From positions 1 to 64,000 of the forward strand of contig CATOSU010000013.1 in NCBI GenBank assembly GCA_951812615.1: 64,000 nucleotides of DNA, read 5' to 3'. The DNA comes from an uncultured Paracoccaceae bacterium (GTDB lineage: Bacteria > Pseudomonadota > Alphaproteobacteria > Rhodobacterales > Rhodobacteraceae). The notes beneath the pieces were generated by a model. That model did no database searches. It was not told the DNA's origin and saw only the letters and a program-made list of their open reading frames with translations. Position 1 is the stretch's first letter. Each line of letters starts with the position of its first letter. This document shows, piece after piece, positions 52,306 to 60,757 of the stretch. The translations under genes and the position numbers were made by a program.

Positions 52306-52713
52306 GCGAAGCACTTTCCCAAAATCATCTTTTTTGAGATTTTTATGGGAACTTGCGGATTCCTACAAGGCAGGAATTCCAAGCAATTTCAGAGTTTTGA
52401 TGAGATCGGGCTGGCTTTGGGCGTGTCGCATCTTGTATTCGGGTTGTGTGCTGTCTTCGATGTCCGGGCACCTGGGCCGAGTCACCGCCCAAGCCCTCTA
52501 GCTCTGCCCACGGTCCAGTCGATGCCACCTGTGCGCGCTTTGACGCTTATCTCCGCGCCGCGATACCGCTCCACTAGGGTCCACATGGGCCACCCGGCAC
52601 GTATGCTCGGCAACTCGAAGAAAGCCCAGCGTTCCTGAAACTCGTTATCATCGCTGTGAAAGTCTGCTCCCAGCGATCTAGAGCTACTGTCAAATCTAGT
52701 GTCCAAGCGATCA
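52306..52713. other. Region without a confident gene
   Basis: About 400 bp. It probably includes the promoter of the restriction operon near 52306-52350 (AT-rich, TTTTTTGAGATTTTTATG). A minus-strand stretch at about 52485-52680 (DDNEFQERWAFFELPSIRAG onward) has coding character but no recognisable domain and no intact start. Confidence 0.45.
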
Positions 52714-52948
52714 TCATGCGGCGGCTTGATCTTGGGTTGATGGTTTGATGCCGTTGACGAAATCGACGCCTTGAATGACGTCGGCGAGATGAGCGAAGCC
52801 GCGAAGTTTGCGCCAGCTTTTCTCAGCACATTTTCCGAGCTTGAACATCATATGAAGCATGCCGTCCCGGCAGAGACAGCCTTTGGTGCGCCTGGTTCGG
52901 TGCCGGATCGTGGCGAAGGCGCTTTCGATTGGGTTCGACGTTCGGATG
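52714..52948 (-). pseudogene. IS256-like transposase, C-terminal fragment (different element)
   Basis: The last 78 residues or so of another Mutator/IS256-type transposase: SNPIESAFATIRHRTRRTKG, GMLHMMFKLGKCAEKSWRKL and ADVIQGVDFVNGIKP. It is clearly distinct from the two full copies. It is fused at its 5' edge to a serine recombinase scrap. Confidence 0.8.
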
Positions 52949-53216
52949 CGGGCAGCGCGCTTGCGGGGGCTTTCGGTCAGGATGGCGTGGACGCGATCCC
53001 AGACATCCCTGTCGACGATGGCGTCGTGCTCGCCCGGATAGCTGTCGCCCTTGTGGACCGCCTCACCGATATAGGCCCGGTTGTTCAGCAGGCGATACAG
53101 GTACTTCTTGTCGATCCGGTTACCGCGCGGCGTGCGGATACCGCGTTTCGCGACCTCGCGGGCCAGTTCCGTGCCCGAGCCGATCTCGAGAAAGCGCGCG
53201 AAGATCCAGCGGGCCG
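52946..53216 (-). pseudogene. Large serine recombinase, middle fragment
   Basis: About 90 codons of the recombinase domain: EIGSGTELAREVAKRGIRTP, NRIDKKYLYRLLNNRAYIGE and GEHDAIVDRDVWDRVHAIL. No catalytic N-terminal domain is left. Such recombinases usually follow DUF2924 genes, so this may come from the same lost element as 41370-41693. Confidence 0.8.
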
Positions 53217-54265
53217 CCGGTGATCACCATGATCTTCGCGGCCAGTGCAAGGCGAATGGCCTCGGCCTGACTGGCAGCAAGGCTGAGGCCCGTCTTCTGT
53301 TCGATCCAGGGCAACGCCTTTTCCGTGTCGATTTCCGGCCAGGGCAGGTGCCCTCTGGCGATCCGCGCGATCTGCTTTGCGATGCCCTTCTCGGCGTGAT
53401 AGAGTCCCGCGAGGAACACGCAGTCGGTCTCGCCCACCCGATCTGCGATCACAGTGCCTTCTTGTAACTCTTCCAGTATCGCCGTCTCGATGAGGTCTGC
53501 GGGCACCTCGAGCAGCTTGCCGGCGAGCCCTGCGAGGTCCTGTCGTGGCAGACCGCAGTGGCCGTCCCCCATGGCTTCACTCAGCGCATGGGAAATCCCC
53601 GCACGCACCCGGATCATGGCGGTCTTCTCGATGCCGAGTTTTGCCGCGATCATGTCCGCCGTCCGAAACCCGATGCCACGAATATCCCTGGCCAGGCGGT
53701 AGGGGTTCTCGCTCATTACCTGCACGGCGTCCGTGCCATAGGTCTTGAATATCCGTACCGCCCGGGCGGTGCCCGCGCCATGTTCGTGCAAGAACACCAT
53801 GATCTCGCGGATCACCTTCTGATCCGCCCATCCGGAGGTGATCCTGGCGGCGCGTTTTGGGCCGATCCCCGCCACCTCGCGCAAGCGCTCCGGCTTGTCC
53901 TCGATGATATCGAAGACGTCCTTGCCGAACATCTTGACCATACGCCTGGCATAGACCGGCCCGATGCCGCGGATCATGCCCGAGCCGAGGTATTTCTCGA
54001 TCCCGTCGATCGAGGACGGGGCAGAGGTACGCAGAAACTGCGCTTTGAATTGCAATCCGTGGCTGCGGTCGTTGATCCAGGCGCCTGATGCGGTGATCCA
54101 CTCGCCTGCGGATATCATCGCGGCATGGCCCACGGTCGTGACCAGATCGCGATGCCCACGGGCTTTCACGCGCAGGACGCAAAAACCGTTCTCCGCGTTG
54201 TGAAACGTCACGCGCTCGACGAGGCCGGCGAGAACCTCGGTCTGAGAGGCGGCGCCCTTCGTCAT
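53210..54265 (-). pseudogene. RecD2-like helicase, truncated in Walker A
   Basis: About 350 residues match the N-terminal part of RecD2/TraA-type helicases: LVERVTFHNAENGFCVLRVK, the helix-hairpin-helix repeats (GSGMIRGIGPVYARRMVK, VAGIGPKRAARIT) and LAASQAEAIRLALAAK. The chain is cut right at ITGGP, the first residues of the P-loop, where recombinase DNA begins. All motor motifs are lost. Its start overlaps the nuclease gene stop by 4 bp. Confidence 0.85.
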
Positions 54266-54744
54266 CCGCCACGCTGTGCGCGGCGCCAGTCCCACGGCAT
54301 GTCAAAGCGGCCCGACCAGATATTGCGCCGTGCAGTTCGGGCCTCGGTCTCAGCGCGGATGTAGTCGCGGCTGTATCGGCGGTAGGCGACGGCCCATCCT
54401 TCGCGCACGAGCCAGCCATTCAGGTCGACACCATCTTGACGGCAGACTGCAATGAAGCGGCCATAGCGATCGGTGTCGCGCACCGTGCAGTTGACCTGCC
54501 TGCGACCGATCATGTCGGCAAGAGCCAGTGCCGCCTGCTGCCCGCACCGCCATCGCTGGCCCTCGGCTGTCTCGCAAAGCTGACGGCTTTCCGGCGCATC
54601 GATCCCATGCAGCCGGATACGCTGGCCACGAATTTTCAAAGTATCGCCGTCGATGACGCTGACGACGCCGGTCAAGGTCTCCGCATGGGCCTGTTGCGGG
54701 GCGACGACAAAGGAGATCAGAAAGAGGGCGAGAAGAAGGCGCAT
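54262..54744 (-). CDS. Secreted thermonuclease-like protein (SNase family)
   Basis: 160 residues with a signal peptide (MRLLLALFLISFVVAPQQAHA) and a staphylococcal-nuclease fold: GVVSVIDGDTLKIRGQRIRL, HGIDAPESRQLC and DRYGRFIAVC. Catalytic Arg and Glu (RLHGIDAPE) and the second Arg (DRYGR) are present. It would degrade nucleic acid outside the cytoplasm. The start was set at the signal peptide; an in-frame ATG further upstream (54843) has no support. It is coupled to the RecD2 remnant. Confidence 0.85.
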   Translation of the reverse strand: MRLLLALFLISFVVAPQQAHAETLTGVVSVIDGDTLKIRGQRIRLHGIDAPESRQLCETAEGQRWRCGQQAALALADMIGRRQVNCTVRDTDRYGRFIAVCRQDGVDLNGWLVREGWAVAYRRYSRDYIRAETEARTARRNIWSGRFDMPWDWRRAQRGG

Positions 54745-55089
54745 AAGCTGGACCTGTTTTGGGCAGAGCAGGCAAGAACATAAACCGATGATCCCGCAAC
54801 AAAAACCCAGGCCTGTGAAGCCGTCCGCAAGCCGCCGCATCACGACAGGCAGATTTGAAGGCGGATCTGCGGTTGCGTCAGCTTGATCGGCGGCGTTCTG
54901 CAGCCCGGAACTTTTGAGCGCAGAAGAGTGAACCTGACCGGGTTTGTCAAAGACGATTTTTTCGGTTTGGTTTGGGAGGTGCCCTTGTCTGATCTGATCT
55001 CCTGCTCCGATCTTGAACGATTGCCGCCCGGGGGATCTAAATGCTTGTTATGCGCCTTCCCGTTCTCCTGTGTAACTAGGCACCCGAAT
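54745..55089. other. Region without a gene
   Basis: 345 bp of mixed composition upstream of the nuclease gene. It should hold that gene's promoter. No other feature is seen. Confidence 0.45.
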
Positions 55090-55388
55090 CTAAAGTTCAT
55101 CACATTGGGTTAGCTGAGTTCTCTGGCAGAACCTTTTAACGGAGGAGAGGATTTCGTCGGCGGATTTGACCCATTTGTAGGGCTTTGGGTTCTCGTTGTG
55201 GATCTTGATGAATGCCGAGATATCGGCTTCGAGCTCCGCCGTTGATCGATGGACACCGCGCTGTAACTGCTTGCGGGTCAGTTCCGCGAACCAGCGCTCG
55301 ACCTGGTTGATCCAACTGGCCGATGTGGGCGTAAAATGGACATGCCAGTGTGGGCGTCGGGCCAGCCATGCCTTGATCTTCTGTGGGG
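55090..55388 (-). pseudogene. IS630-family transposase, C-terminal fragment
   Basis: About 95 codons ending a DDE transposase: WLARRPHWHVHFTPTSASWI, then NQVERWFAELTRKQLQRG (catalytic Glu) and FIKIHNENPKPYKWVKSADE. It is a different IS630 element from that at 42160-43351. It is cut near 55388, where the GACAAAAGTTTTTGGG motif begins. Confidence 0.8.
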
Positions 55389-55520
55389 TGACAAAAGTTT
55401 TTGGGAATCTGGTTTATCCCGGCTGAAGGCGGCCTGTCCCGGCTTGAGTTATGAAAAGGCGGTGGACTCAGGGGCTTGGGCGCGGTCCCGGGAGCGGCCC
55501 GGACCGACGTGTCAGAAACG
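55389..55520. other. Junction with the GACAAAAG motif
   Basis: Short non-coding stretch. GACAAAAGTTTTTGGG (55390-55405) mirrors the inverted motifs at 56480-56518 and repeats that at 39705, so 55390-56518 may be a segment bounded by element ends. Confidence 0.45.
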
Positions 55521-56106
55521 CCCGCGCCATAATAAGTCTTTCAGAATCGGCACGTTTCGGGGGGTGCGAACCCGCTGGAAACGGTGTTTTTGTCGCTGAT
55601 TTCGGGGGCGCGAAACAGCCGGATTTTCCGGGCATTTCAGGGGTGGCGTTTTTCAGGCTTCCGGGGGCATCCGCGGTCGCGATGATCTGCCCTTGCAAGG
55701 GGGTGTGCAGACCCCCTGCAAGGCGCTTGCGACAGATGTGCGGGTGTGAGCTATGGGGCCTGTCGTAGCCGAGGAACGAGCCGTCCTCGTATCGGTCGGT
55801 AATGTTGCCTTCCACGTCGCGCCTCGCGCGCGGCGCGGGTTCCATGGGGCTGAGGTCGACGCCCTCGAAGACGGGTGGCAGGGTCGCGCGCAGCGGCTCG
55901 TAGAGTATCCCGCTGAAGGCGAACCCGAGCAGCCAGAGGAACTCGGCGGGATCGTGGAGGTAGAGCACGCGGCATTCGGAGGAGCAATTCACCGGCGTGG
56001 GCCGTTCGAGGGTTTTCCGGATGCCTGGCACATCTGAATGGGTGCCCTCGACCGTGCCGGCCACGTCCTCCCGGATCACGGTGCGCATCTCGCGCCTGTA
56101 GAGCAT
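55468..56106 (-). CDS. Phage-like protein of unknown function, with stop lost
   Basis: From MLYRREMRTVIREDVAGTVE to GNITDRYEDGSFLGYDR (about 120 codons) the frame has good coding character, including CRVLYLHDPAEFLWLLGFAF. The copy-1 repeat at 40058-40133 shows the natural ending GYDRLYN-stop; here it has become GYDRPHSSHP and the frame runs on for another 90 codons through non-coding repeat. I do not recognise the family. It follows a capsid-protein-like fragment, so a phage origin is likely. Confidence 0.5.
   Translation of the reverse strand: MLYRREMRTVIREDVAGTVEGTHSDVPGIRKTLERPTPVNCSSECRVLYLHDPAEFLWLLGFAFSGILYEPLRATLPPVFEGVDLSPMEPAPRARRDVEGNITDRYEDGSFLGYDRPHSSHPHICRKRLAGGLHTPLQGQIIATADAPGSLKNATPEMPGKSGCFAPPKSATKTPFPAGSHPPKRADSERLIMARAFLTRRSGPLPGPRPSP
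55521..55823. repeat. 300-bp dispersed repeat, copy 2
   Basis: Matches 39836-40133 in the same orientation with scattered differences. The similarity ends in the coding part at CACGTCGCGCC on both sides. Confidence 0.85.
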
Positions 56107-56153
56107 CGGGAAGGTTGATGGTGTGCACGGCCATGGGTCGCCTGTCGCACGGG

Positions 56154-56363
56154 TCAGCCGGGATCGTAATGGAAGAGCAGGCCCAGCACCAGATCGAGCA
56201 TTTCCGGGTCGCAGCGCACCAGGTCATCCAGATCAACGCCCTCGGCACCGGGCAGCTTGTGGAACAGCATCTGTAAGGCGCGGGTCATGACCTCGGCGGC
56301 GTGGCCGCCTGCGTATTCCCGCCCGAAGCAGTCATCGACATACCGGTCGCGACGTCCGGTGGC
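56154..56363 (-). pseudogene. Capsid/MuF-like protein, C-terminal fragment
   Basis: About 69 codons: GRRDRYVDDCFGREYAGGHA, VMTRALQMLFHKLPGAEGVD, then CDPEMLDLVLGLLFHYDPG and a stop. The closing pattern (DPE-x-x-x-x-VLGLL) resembles the end of phage minor head proteins. The upstream part is missing. Confidence 0.4.
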
Positions 56364-56479
56364 CCGGCAGGAGCTGTGCGTACTCTACCGGATGACAGAA
56401 GGCGGCGCAGGCAGCCAATTTTCCAGGGCATTTTGCCCCGGAAATCGCGACGGGTTTCCGGGCCAATATCTGCCGGATT

Positions 56480-56518
56480 CCCAAAGACTTTTGTCGCGGA
56501 TTCTGAAAGACTTTTGTC
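56480..56518. repeat. Two inverted copies of the GACAAAAGTC motif
   Basis: CCCAAAGACTTTTGTC (56480-56495) and GAAAGACTTTTGTC (56505-56518), about 25 bp apart, in reverse orientation to the motifs at 39705 and 55390. Multiple copies near an end are typical of some IS families. Confidence 0.65.
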
Positions 56519-56719
56519 GCACTACACATTCTGACTGGTCAGCGCCAGTTCGGATGTCGTAGTCTTCTTCATGGCGTTGCTTTTCCTTTCGGTTTGAACA
56601 CCCCGAGCCTACGGCTCAGGGAAAGCAACGCCACCCTTCAAGCAAAGTTCAACATCGTTCGGGACATTCCCGGCGTGAATTGAGATCAGCATAGGGAACG
56701 GGTTTAAACTGGCTTTCGG

Positions 56720-57175
56720 TCATGATCGTCCTTTCGGTGGTTGTAGACTGTCAGCCGATGCCCGGGATGCGGTCTGCAGATCGATGCGCAAAAGCGGCAT
56801 CCACCATCCCCTTACGTCCCCGCGCCGGACCGGGCCGAGAACACGGCTGTCCAGCGCCCCGGGGGTATCGCCCTTGACGATAAGCGATCCATCGGGGCGG
56901 CGCTCTGCGATGCGCTTGAGGATGCGCAGGCCGTCCGGGGCGTCGGGCGAGCAGAGATGGGGATACCAGGGCGCTTGCCGGTGCCGGGTGTCGAGGCAGA
57001 AGGTGACATAGGTTGCGGTTTGCGCATTTGCACGGAGATAGAGGCCGCGCGGGACCGAGGTTGTGGCGTTGCCCAGCACAAGGCCAGCGGCACTCACCGC
57101 CCAGACGAGCAGCAGCAGCGCCATGACCGGTGTGCCGAAGAGAAGGGTTCGGGTGATGTCTCTTCTCAAGGCCAA
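56720..57175 (-). CDS. traF: TraF-like conjugal signal peptidase (S26)
   Basis: 151 residues with one N-terminal membrane helix (TLLFGTPVMALLLLVWAVSA). Catalytic Ser lies in TSVPRGLYLR and the general-base Lys in LRILKRIAER, with VKGDTPGALDSR as the later conserved box. TraF peptidases process pilin or other transfer proteins in the periplasm. The gene overlaps its upstream neighbour by 10 bp and ends the tra operon in this window. Confidence 0.8.
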   Translation of the reverse strand: MALRRDITRTLLFGTPVMALLLLVWAVSAAGLVLGNATTSVPRGLYLRANAQTATYVTFCLDTRHRQAPWYPHLCSPDAPDGLRILKRIAERRPDGSLIVKGDTPGALDSRVLGPVRRGDVRGWWMPLLRIDLQTASRASADSLQPPKGRS

Positions 57176-57741
57176 TGACGTTCAGCCTTGCCTTCAATCG
57201 GGGCCTGAACAGTCCCGGAGAGCCAGCGCGGCGCGCCGGGTGGGCGGTCCCGCAACACGGCGCGCAGACGATGGAGATGCCAGCGGAGCGGGCTTTCGAG
57301 ACGTGCTCGCCGCCTCCAGGCATAGATCTCATGGCGGCTGGCCGGGGAGGTGAGATACCAGTCGGCCAGATCAAGCGCGCCCATGATCCCGCCCCGACGC
57401 ATGTGGGGCCGGGACAGGAGATCGGTGCTCCAGGGCCGCAGGTTCAGGGGGACGGGCATTGCGGGCTCGGACGCCATCCCGCGCCGCAGGAGGGGGCCAC
57501 GCGTCGGTTCGAAGTCGAGGGCCTCGAATGGGACCCCCGGCAATCCGTCCCAGATGCAGCGGGCGTCGATGTTGTCCGGCGCAGGCTTCAACGCAGGCCC
57601 CTCTTCTTTCTCAGCCGTTTGCACCGCCGGGCCAACCGCCTGGTGAAGCTCCGGGCCTTGCGGCGGGCCTGTTTCGGATCCCGGCCCGGGCGTCTCTTCA
57701 CGGCGCATCGGGGCTGGCCGGGCCATCAGGCGTTTCAGCAT
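57166..57741 (-). CDS. Conjugation-region protein of unknown function
   Basis: 191 residues. A disordered, Pro/Glu-rich first 60 residues precede a basic, tryptophan-containing C-terminal part (LADWYLTSPASRHEIYAWRR). GGAGG lies 8 nt before the ATG at 57741, inside the end of traG, so it is translated with traG. Family not recognised. Confidence 0.6.
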   Translation of the reverse strand: MLKRLMARPAPMRREETPGPGSETGPPQGPELHQAVGPAVQTAEKEEGPALKPAPDNIDARCIWDGLPGVPFEALDFEPTRGPLLRRGMASEPAMPVPLNLRPWSTDLLSRPHMRRGGIMGALDLADWYLTSPASRHEIYAWRRRARLESPLRWHLHRLRAVLRDRPPGAPRWLSGTVQAPIEGKAERHWP

Positions 57742-60700
57742 TGCGGATTTCCTCCAGTTTTTCGAGCCGCTTGCGCACGGCGTGGGCGCTGCGCCCGATC
57801 GCCTTGCCGACCTCTGCGTGGGGCAGGTCTTCCTTCAGCATCGCGAACATGCGCGCGTCCTCCTCCTGCAACCATCTGCTGCCGTGACGCGCCGTCTTCC
57901 CTTTTTTGCCCGCATCCGGACCCTCACGGCCCGGGCTTGCGTCTGTCTTCTCGGACCCCGCTGCGGATGCCTGTGGGTTCGTTTCGGGTTCTGCTGACCC
58001 TGTTCCGGGTGTTCCCGCGTCTTCGGGCGCGTCCGATGCCCCGTCGGTCCCGGTTGCTTTCTCCGCCTCCTGCGGGCCGGGATCAGCCGCATCTCCGGGG
58101 CGTCCGGAGATATCCGGTTCGACCCGCGAGGGATCGGGGCCCGGTGTCATTGAAGAGGGTGTTTCACCGCCGTGTTCAGCATCGTCGGGCTGCGGCGGGA
58201 CAGGGGTTTCCTGCATCGCGTCCAGTGATCCCAGAGCGGCCGCCGCCGCCCATGGCCCGCCGACGCGCAGCCGGGCGATAAGCTGCGCTTCGGTCGCGGA
58301 GAGCGTGACATTCTCCCCAACGCCATCCGGACCGGGGTCTTCCCCGGCTTTCTGTGCCTTAACCCCGGTGTGCAGGCTGGCCGGAGGATGTTGCGTGTCG
58401 CCTGTCTCTTCGGCCTGCGCGTTGGTGTTGCGAACCGGTGCGGGGCCGCCCGGGTCCTGATCTCCGGGGCGCGGGTCGATGTCATAGTCGATATCCGGCT
58501 CCACCTCGGGGAAGCCGTTTGCGGTGCTGGCGGGCGCGACTCTGTGCGCAGATCCCTTTTTGGGGGAGGGCGCGTTTTCTTTTTCCTGAGCTCGCTTTCG
58601 GGCAGGCTTGCCATTCTGCCCCGGATCAGGGGCCGCGGCTTTCGCGCTCTTCGCCTCCTCGTCCTGCGGTTCTTTCGTCGCGTTTTGCGGTGCCTGCGCC
58701 TGCGCGACCCGCTGCATGACCTGCGCGTGTCGTTTGGTTGCGGCGAGATGCTCTGCCACGTCTTCGGGGGATTTGACCCGGTCCTTCATGTCCGGCCGGG
58801 TGAACCAGATGGCTTTCGTGGCGAGGATCGGTTTCGACTTGCGGGTAAAGATCAGTGCCCCATGGGTGGGCAACTGGCCCAGCGTTGCGGCCGACATGAG
58901 CGGCACCTCGCGAAGCTGTTCGGTCTCGCTGCTTCCAACCGTTGCGGTCATCGGGGCCAGGGTCGGGGCCGAACTGGACGATCCCTGTGTCTGTGTCCGG
59001 ATGGTTCGTTTGCCGAGCATGGTGACGATATCGCTGGCGGTGCGCGCGGAGCCGACGGCGCTCACGACCCTGGCCTCGCAGCTGTCGAGCCATGCGGAGG
59101 CCCCGGCCTCGCCGCCCCAGGCCTCCACGAGCTGGCCATGGTTCTGGTAGATCAGCATCAGATGCATGCCGATGGAGCGCCCGGCATCGCGGACATTGGT
59201 GAGGATGTCCATGCCGCCGAGTACGCGGGCCTCATCTATGAGAAAGAGGCGGCGGGCCCTGGGGCGGTCGGGTTGCTCGGTCAGACCTGCGATGACAAAC
59301 ATCGCGCCGAACAAGAGGCGCGGGAAGGAGGAGAAGTCCCGTGCCGCGAGTTCCGGCAGGTTGATGAAGATGTCGGATTTGGGTCCGAGCGCAGCGATAT
59401 GGTCGGCGGGGGATTTGTCGGACCGCGCGAAGGCCTGGATATCGGGGAAGCGGACAAAGGCGAGCTTGTTGGAGATGCCCTTGACCACGCCGGGGAAGGT
59501 GCGGTCGTCGAGCGCGGCGATCCCCCTCATCTCGTCATTGATATAGGGCAGGGTGGGATATTTGGCTGCAATCAGTTCCGCCTGTGCGGTCACCTCCTTA
59601 CGCTTGCGGTTGATGAATCTGGAAATCTCTCCGGCGACGTTGTCGCTTTTTCTCTCCACGAAATGCGCCATGAGCGCGGCGAAGAGGCTGACGGCCATGT
59701 CGTGGAAATATTCGCTGTTCTCGGAAGATCGCGTATGGGCGGGCATCAGCGTCTTGGCCATGGTGTAGTAGACCGAGGGGGTGTCGGGGGCGAGCGGGGC
59801 GATGGCCTTGAAGGGATCGAACCCGGTCTCGGCGTCGATGACGATGGCCTCAAAGCCCATGGCCTGGCGGGCGGCGCGGGTGCGCGCGTAAAGATCGCCC
59901 TTGGGATCGACGACGACGAGGGGGCCGTCATAGGTGAGAATGTTTGGAATGACGATGCCGGCGGTCTTGTACCCGGCTGAGGGGGCCAGCACCAGGGCAT
60001 GGCCGTTGCCCGCGCCCGGATCAATGGTGACGAGATGGCCGGTCCCCTGCCGCCCCCAGCTGCGGGGCCGCCCGGGATCGAAGCCGGGGGTTTCGCCCAT
60101 GGGATCGGTGTGCTCGCCGAGCACGATGCCGCCGGGATGGGTGAAGCGCTGGCGGACCTCGCCGCGCGCCGCCCATGTGGCCTGCGGCAGGCCCTCTTTA
60201 TGGCCGCCGCTCCCGCGACCCGTCGCGCCGTCGCGGGTGGCGTCGTCAATGGCCCTGATCAGCCCTTTCCAGAGCCGGTAGCCCACGCCCATGGTTACGG
60301 TTGTCATGACCACCAACCCGGCGAAGGCAACAAGGGTGGCGGGAGGCGTTCGGGAATAGTTGAAGAGGATGGCGCGGAACCAGGGCCATGTATTGTCGAA
60401 GACCCATGTGGCCTGCCATGCGCCGTCGATCTCCCAGGGCCGGGCGGCGTAGAGCGCGATGCCGGGCAGCCACAGACACCACCAGAGGACGGAGGTCGGC
60501 CCGAGGCCGAGGGCGATCCCGTGGCAGATCATGGCGGGCAGGAGCGCGGCGAGCAGGAGGCCGGGATCGTAGGACCAGTCCGGTGTGGTGCCGCGTCTGT
60601 AGAGCGCGACGTTGACGATAAACCCGAGCCATGTCGCGAGGAGCAGGGCCAGCGGCAGAAGGCCGGCAGGCGAGATGAGCGTGTCCCGCGCACGGGTCAG

Positions 60701-60757
60701 TCCCCGCCGGATGGCGGTGGCTGTCCTTTGCCTGCGGGAGATGTTTCGGTCTGTCAT
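57698..60757 (-). CDS. traG: TraG/VirD4-type coupling protein
   Basis: 1,019 residues. N-terminal membrane helices (LLPLALLLATWLGFIVNVAL, then LLLAALLPAMICHGIALGLG and one near 150). The ATPase has LVLAPSAGYKTAGIVIPN, the TraG-type P-loop, LVVVDPKGDLYARTRAA, and RLFLIDEARVLGGMDIL as Walker B. It hands the relaxase-DNA complex to the secretion channel. Unusual is the long acidic, Pro-rich tail (residues about 640-950) ending in a Myb/SANT-like helix-turn-helix (GSRWLQEEDARMFAMLKEDL, then AIGRSAHAVRKRLEKLEE). The start overlaps the traB stop by 4 bp. Confidence 0.9.
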   Translation of the reverse strand: MTDRNISRRQRTATAIRRGLTRARDTLISPAGLLPLALLLATWLGFIVNVALYRRGTTPDWSYDPGLLLAALLPAMICHGIALGLGPTSVLWWCLWLPGIALYAARPWEIDGAWQATWVFDNTWPWFRAILFNYSRTPPATLVAFAGLVVMTTVTMGVGYRLWKGLIRAIDDATRDGATGRGSGGHKEGLPQATWAARGEVRQRFTHPGGIVLGEHTDPMGETPGFDPGRPRSWGRQGTGHLVTIDPGAGNGHALVLAPSAGYKTAGIVIPNILTYDGPLVVVDPKGDLYARTRAARQAMGFEAIVIDAETGFDPFKAIAPLAPDTPSVYYTMAKTLMPAHTRSSENSEYFHDMAVSLFAALMAHFVERKSDNVAGEISRFINRKRKEVTAQAELIAAKYPTLPYINDEMRGIAALDDRTFPGVVKGISNKLAFVRFPDIQAFARSDKSPADHIAALGPKSDIFINLPELAARDFSSFPRLLFGAMFVIAGLTEQPDRPRARRLFLIDEARVLGGMDILTNVRDAGRSIGMHLMLIYQNHGQLVEAWGGEAGASAWLDSCEARVVSAVGSARTASDIVTMLGKRTIRTQTQGSSSSAPTLAPMTATVGSSETEQLREVPLMSAATLGQLPTHGALIFTRKSKPILATKAIWFTRPDMKDRVKSPEDVAEHLAATKRHAQVMQRVAQAQAPQNATKEPQDEEAKSAKAAAPDPGQNGKPARKRAQEKENAPSPKKGSAHRVAPASTANGFPEVEPDIDYDIDPRPGDQDPGGPAPVRNTNAQAEETGDTQHPPASLHTGVKAQKAGEDPGPDGVGENVTLSATEAQLIARLRVGGPWAAAAALGSLDAMQETPVPPQPDDAEHGGETPSSMTPGPDPSRVEPDISGRPGDAADPGPQEAEKATGTDGASDAPEDAGTPGTGSAEPETNPQASAAGSEKTDASPGREGPDAGKKGKTARHGSRWLQEEDARMFAMLKEDLPHAEVGKAIGRSAHAVRKRLEKLEEIRNAETPDGPASPDAP

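Noticed and set aside
58370..59980. A 536-codon plus-strand frame opposite traG.
   Set aside because: It is a Gly/Arg-rich shadow of the clear TraG ATPase on the other strand.
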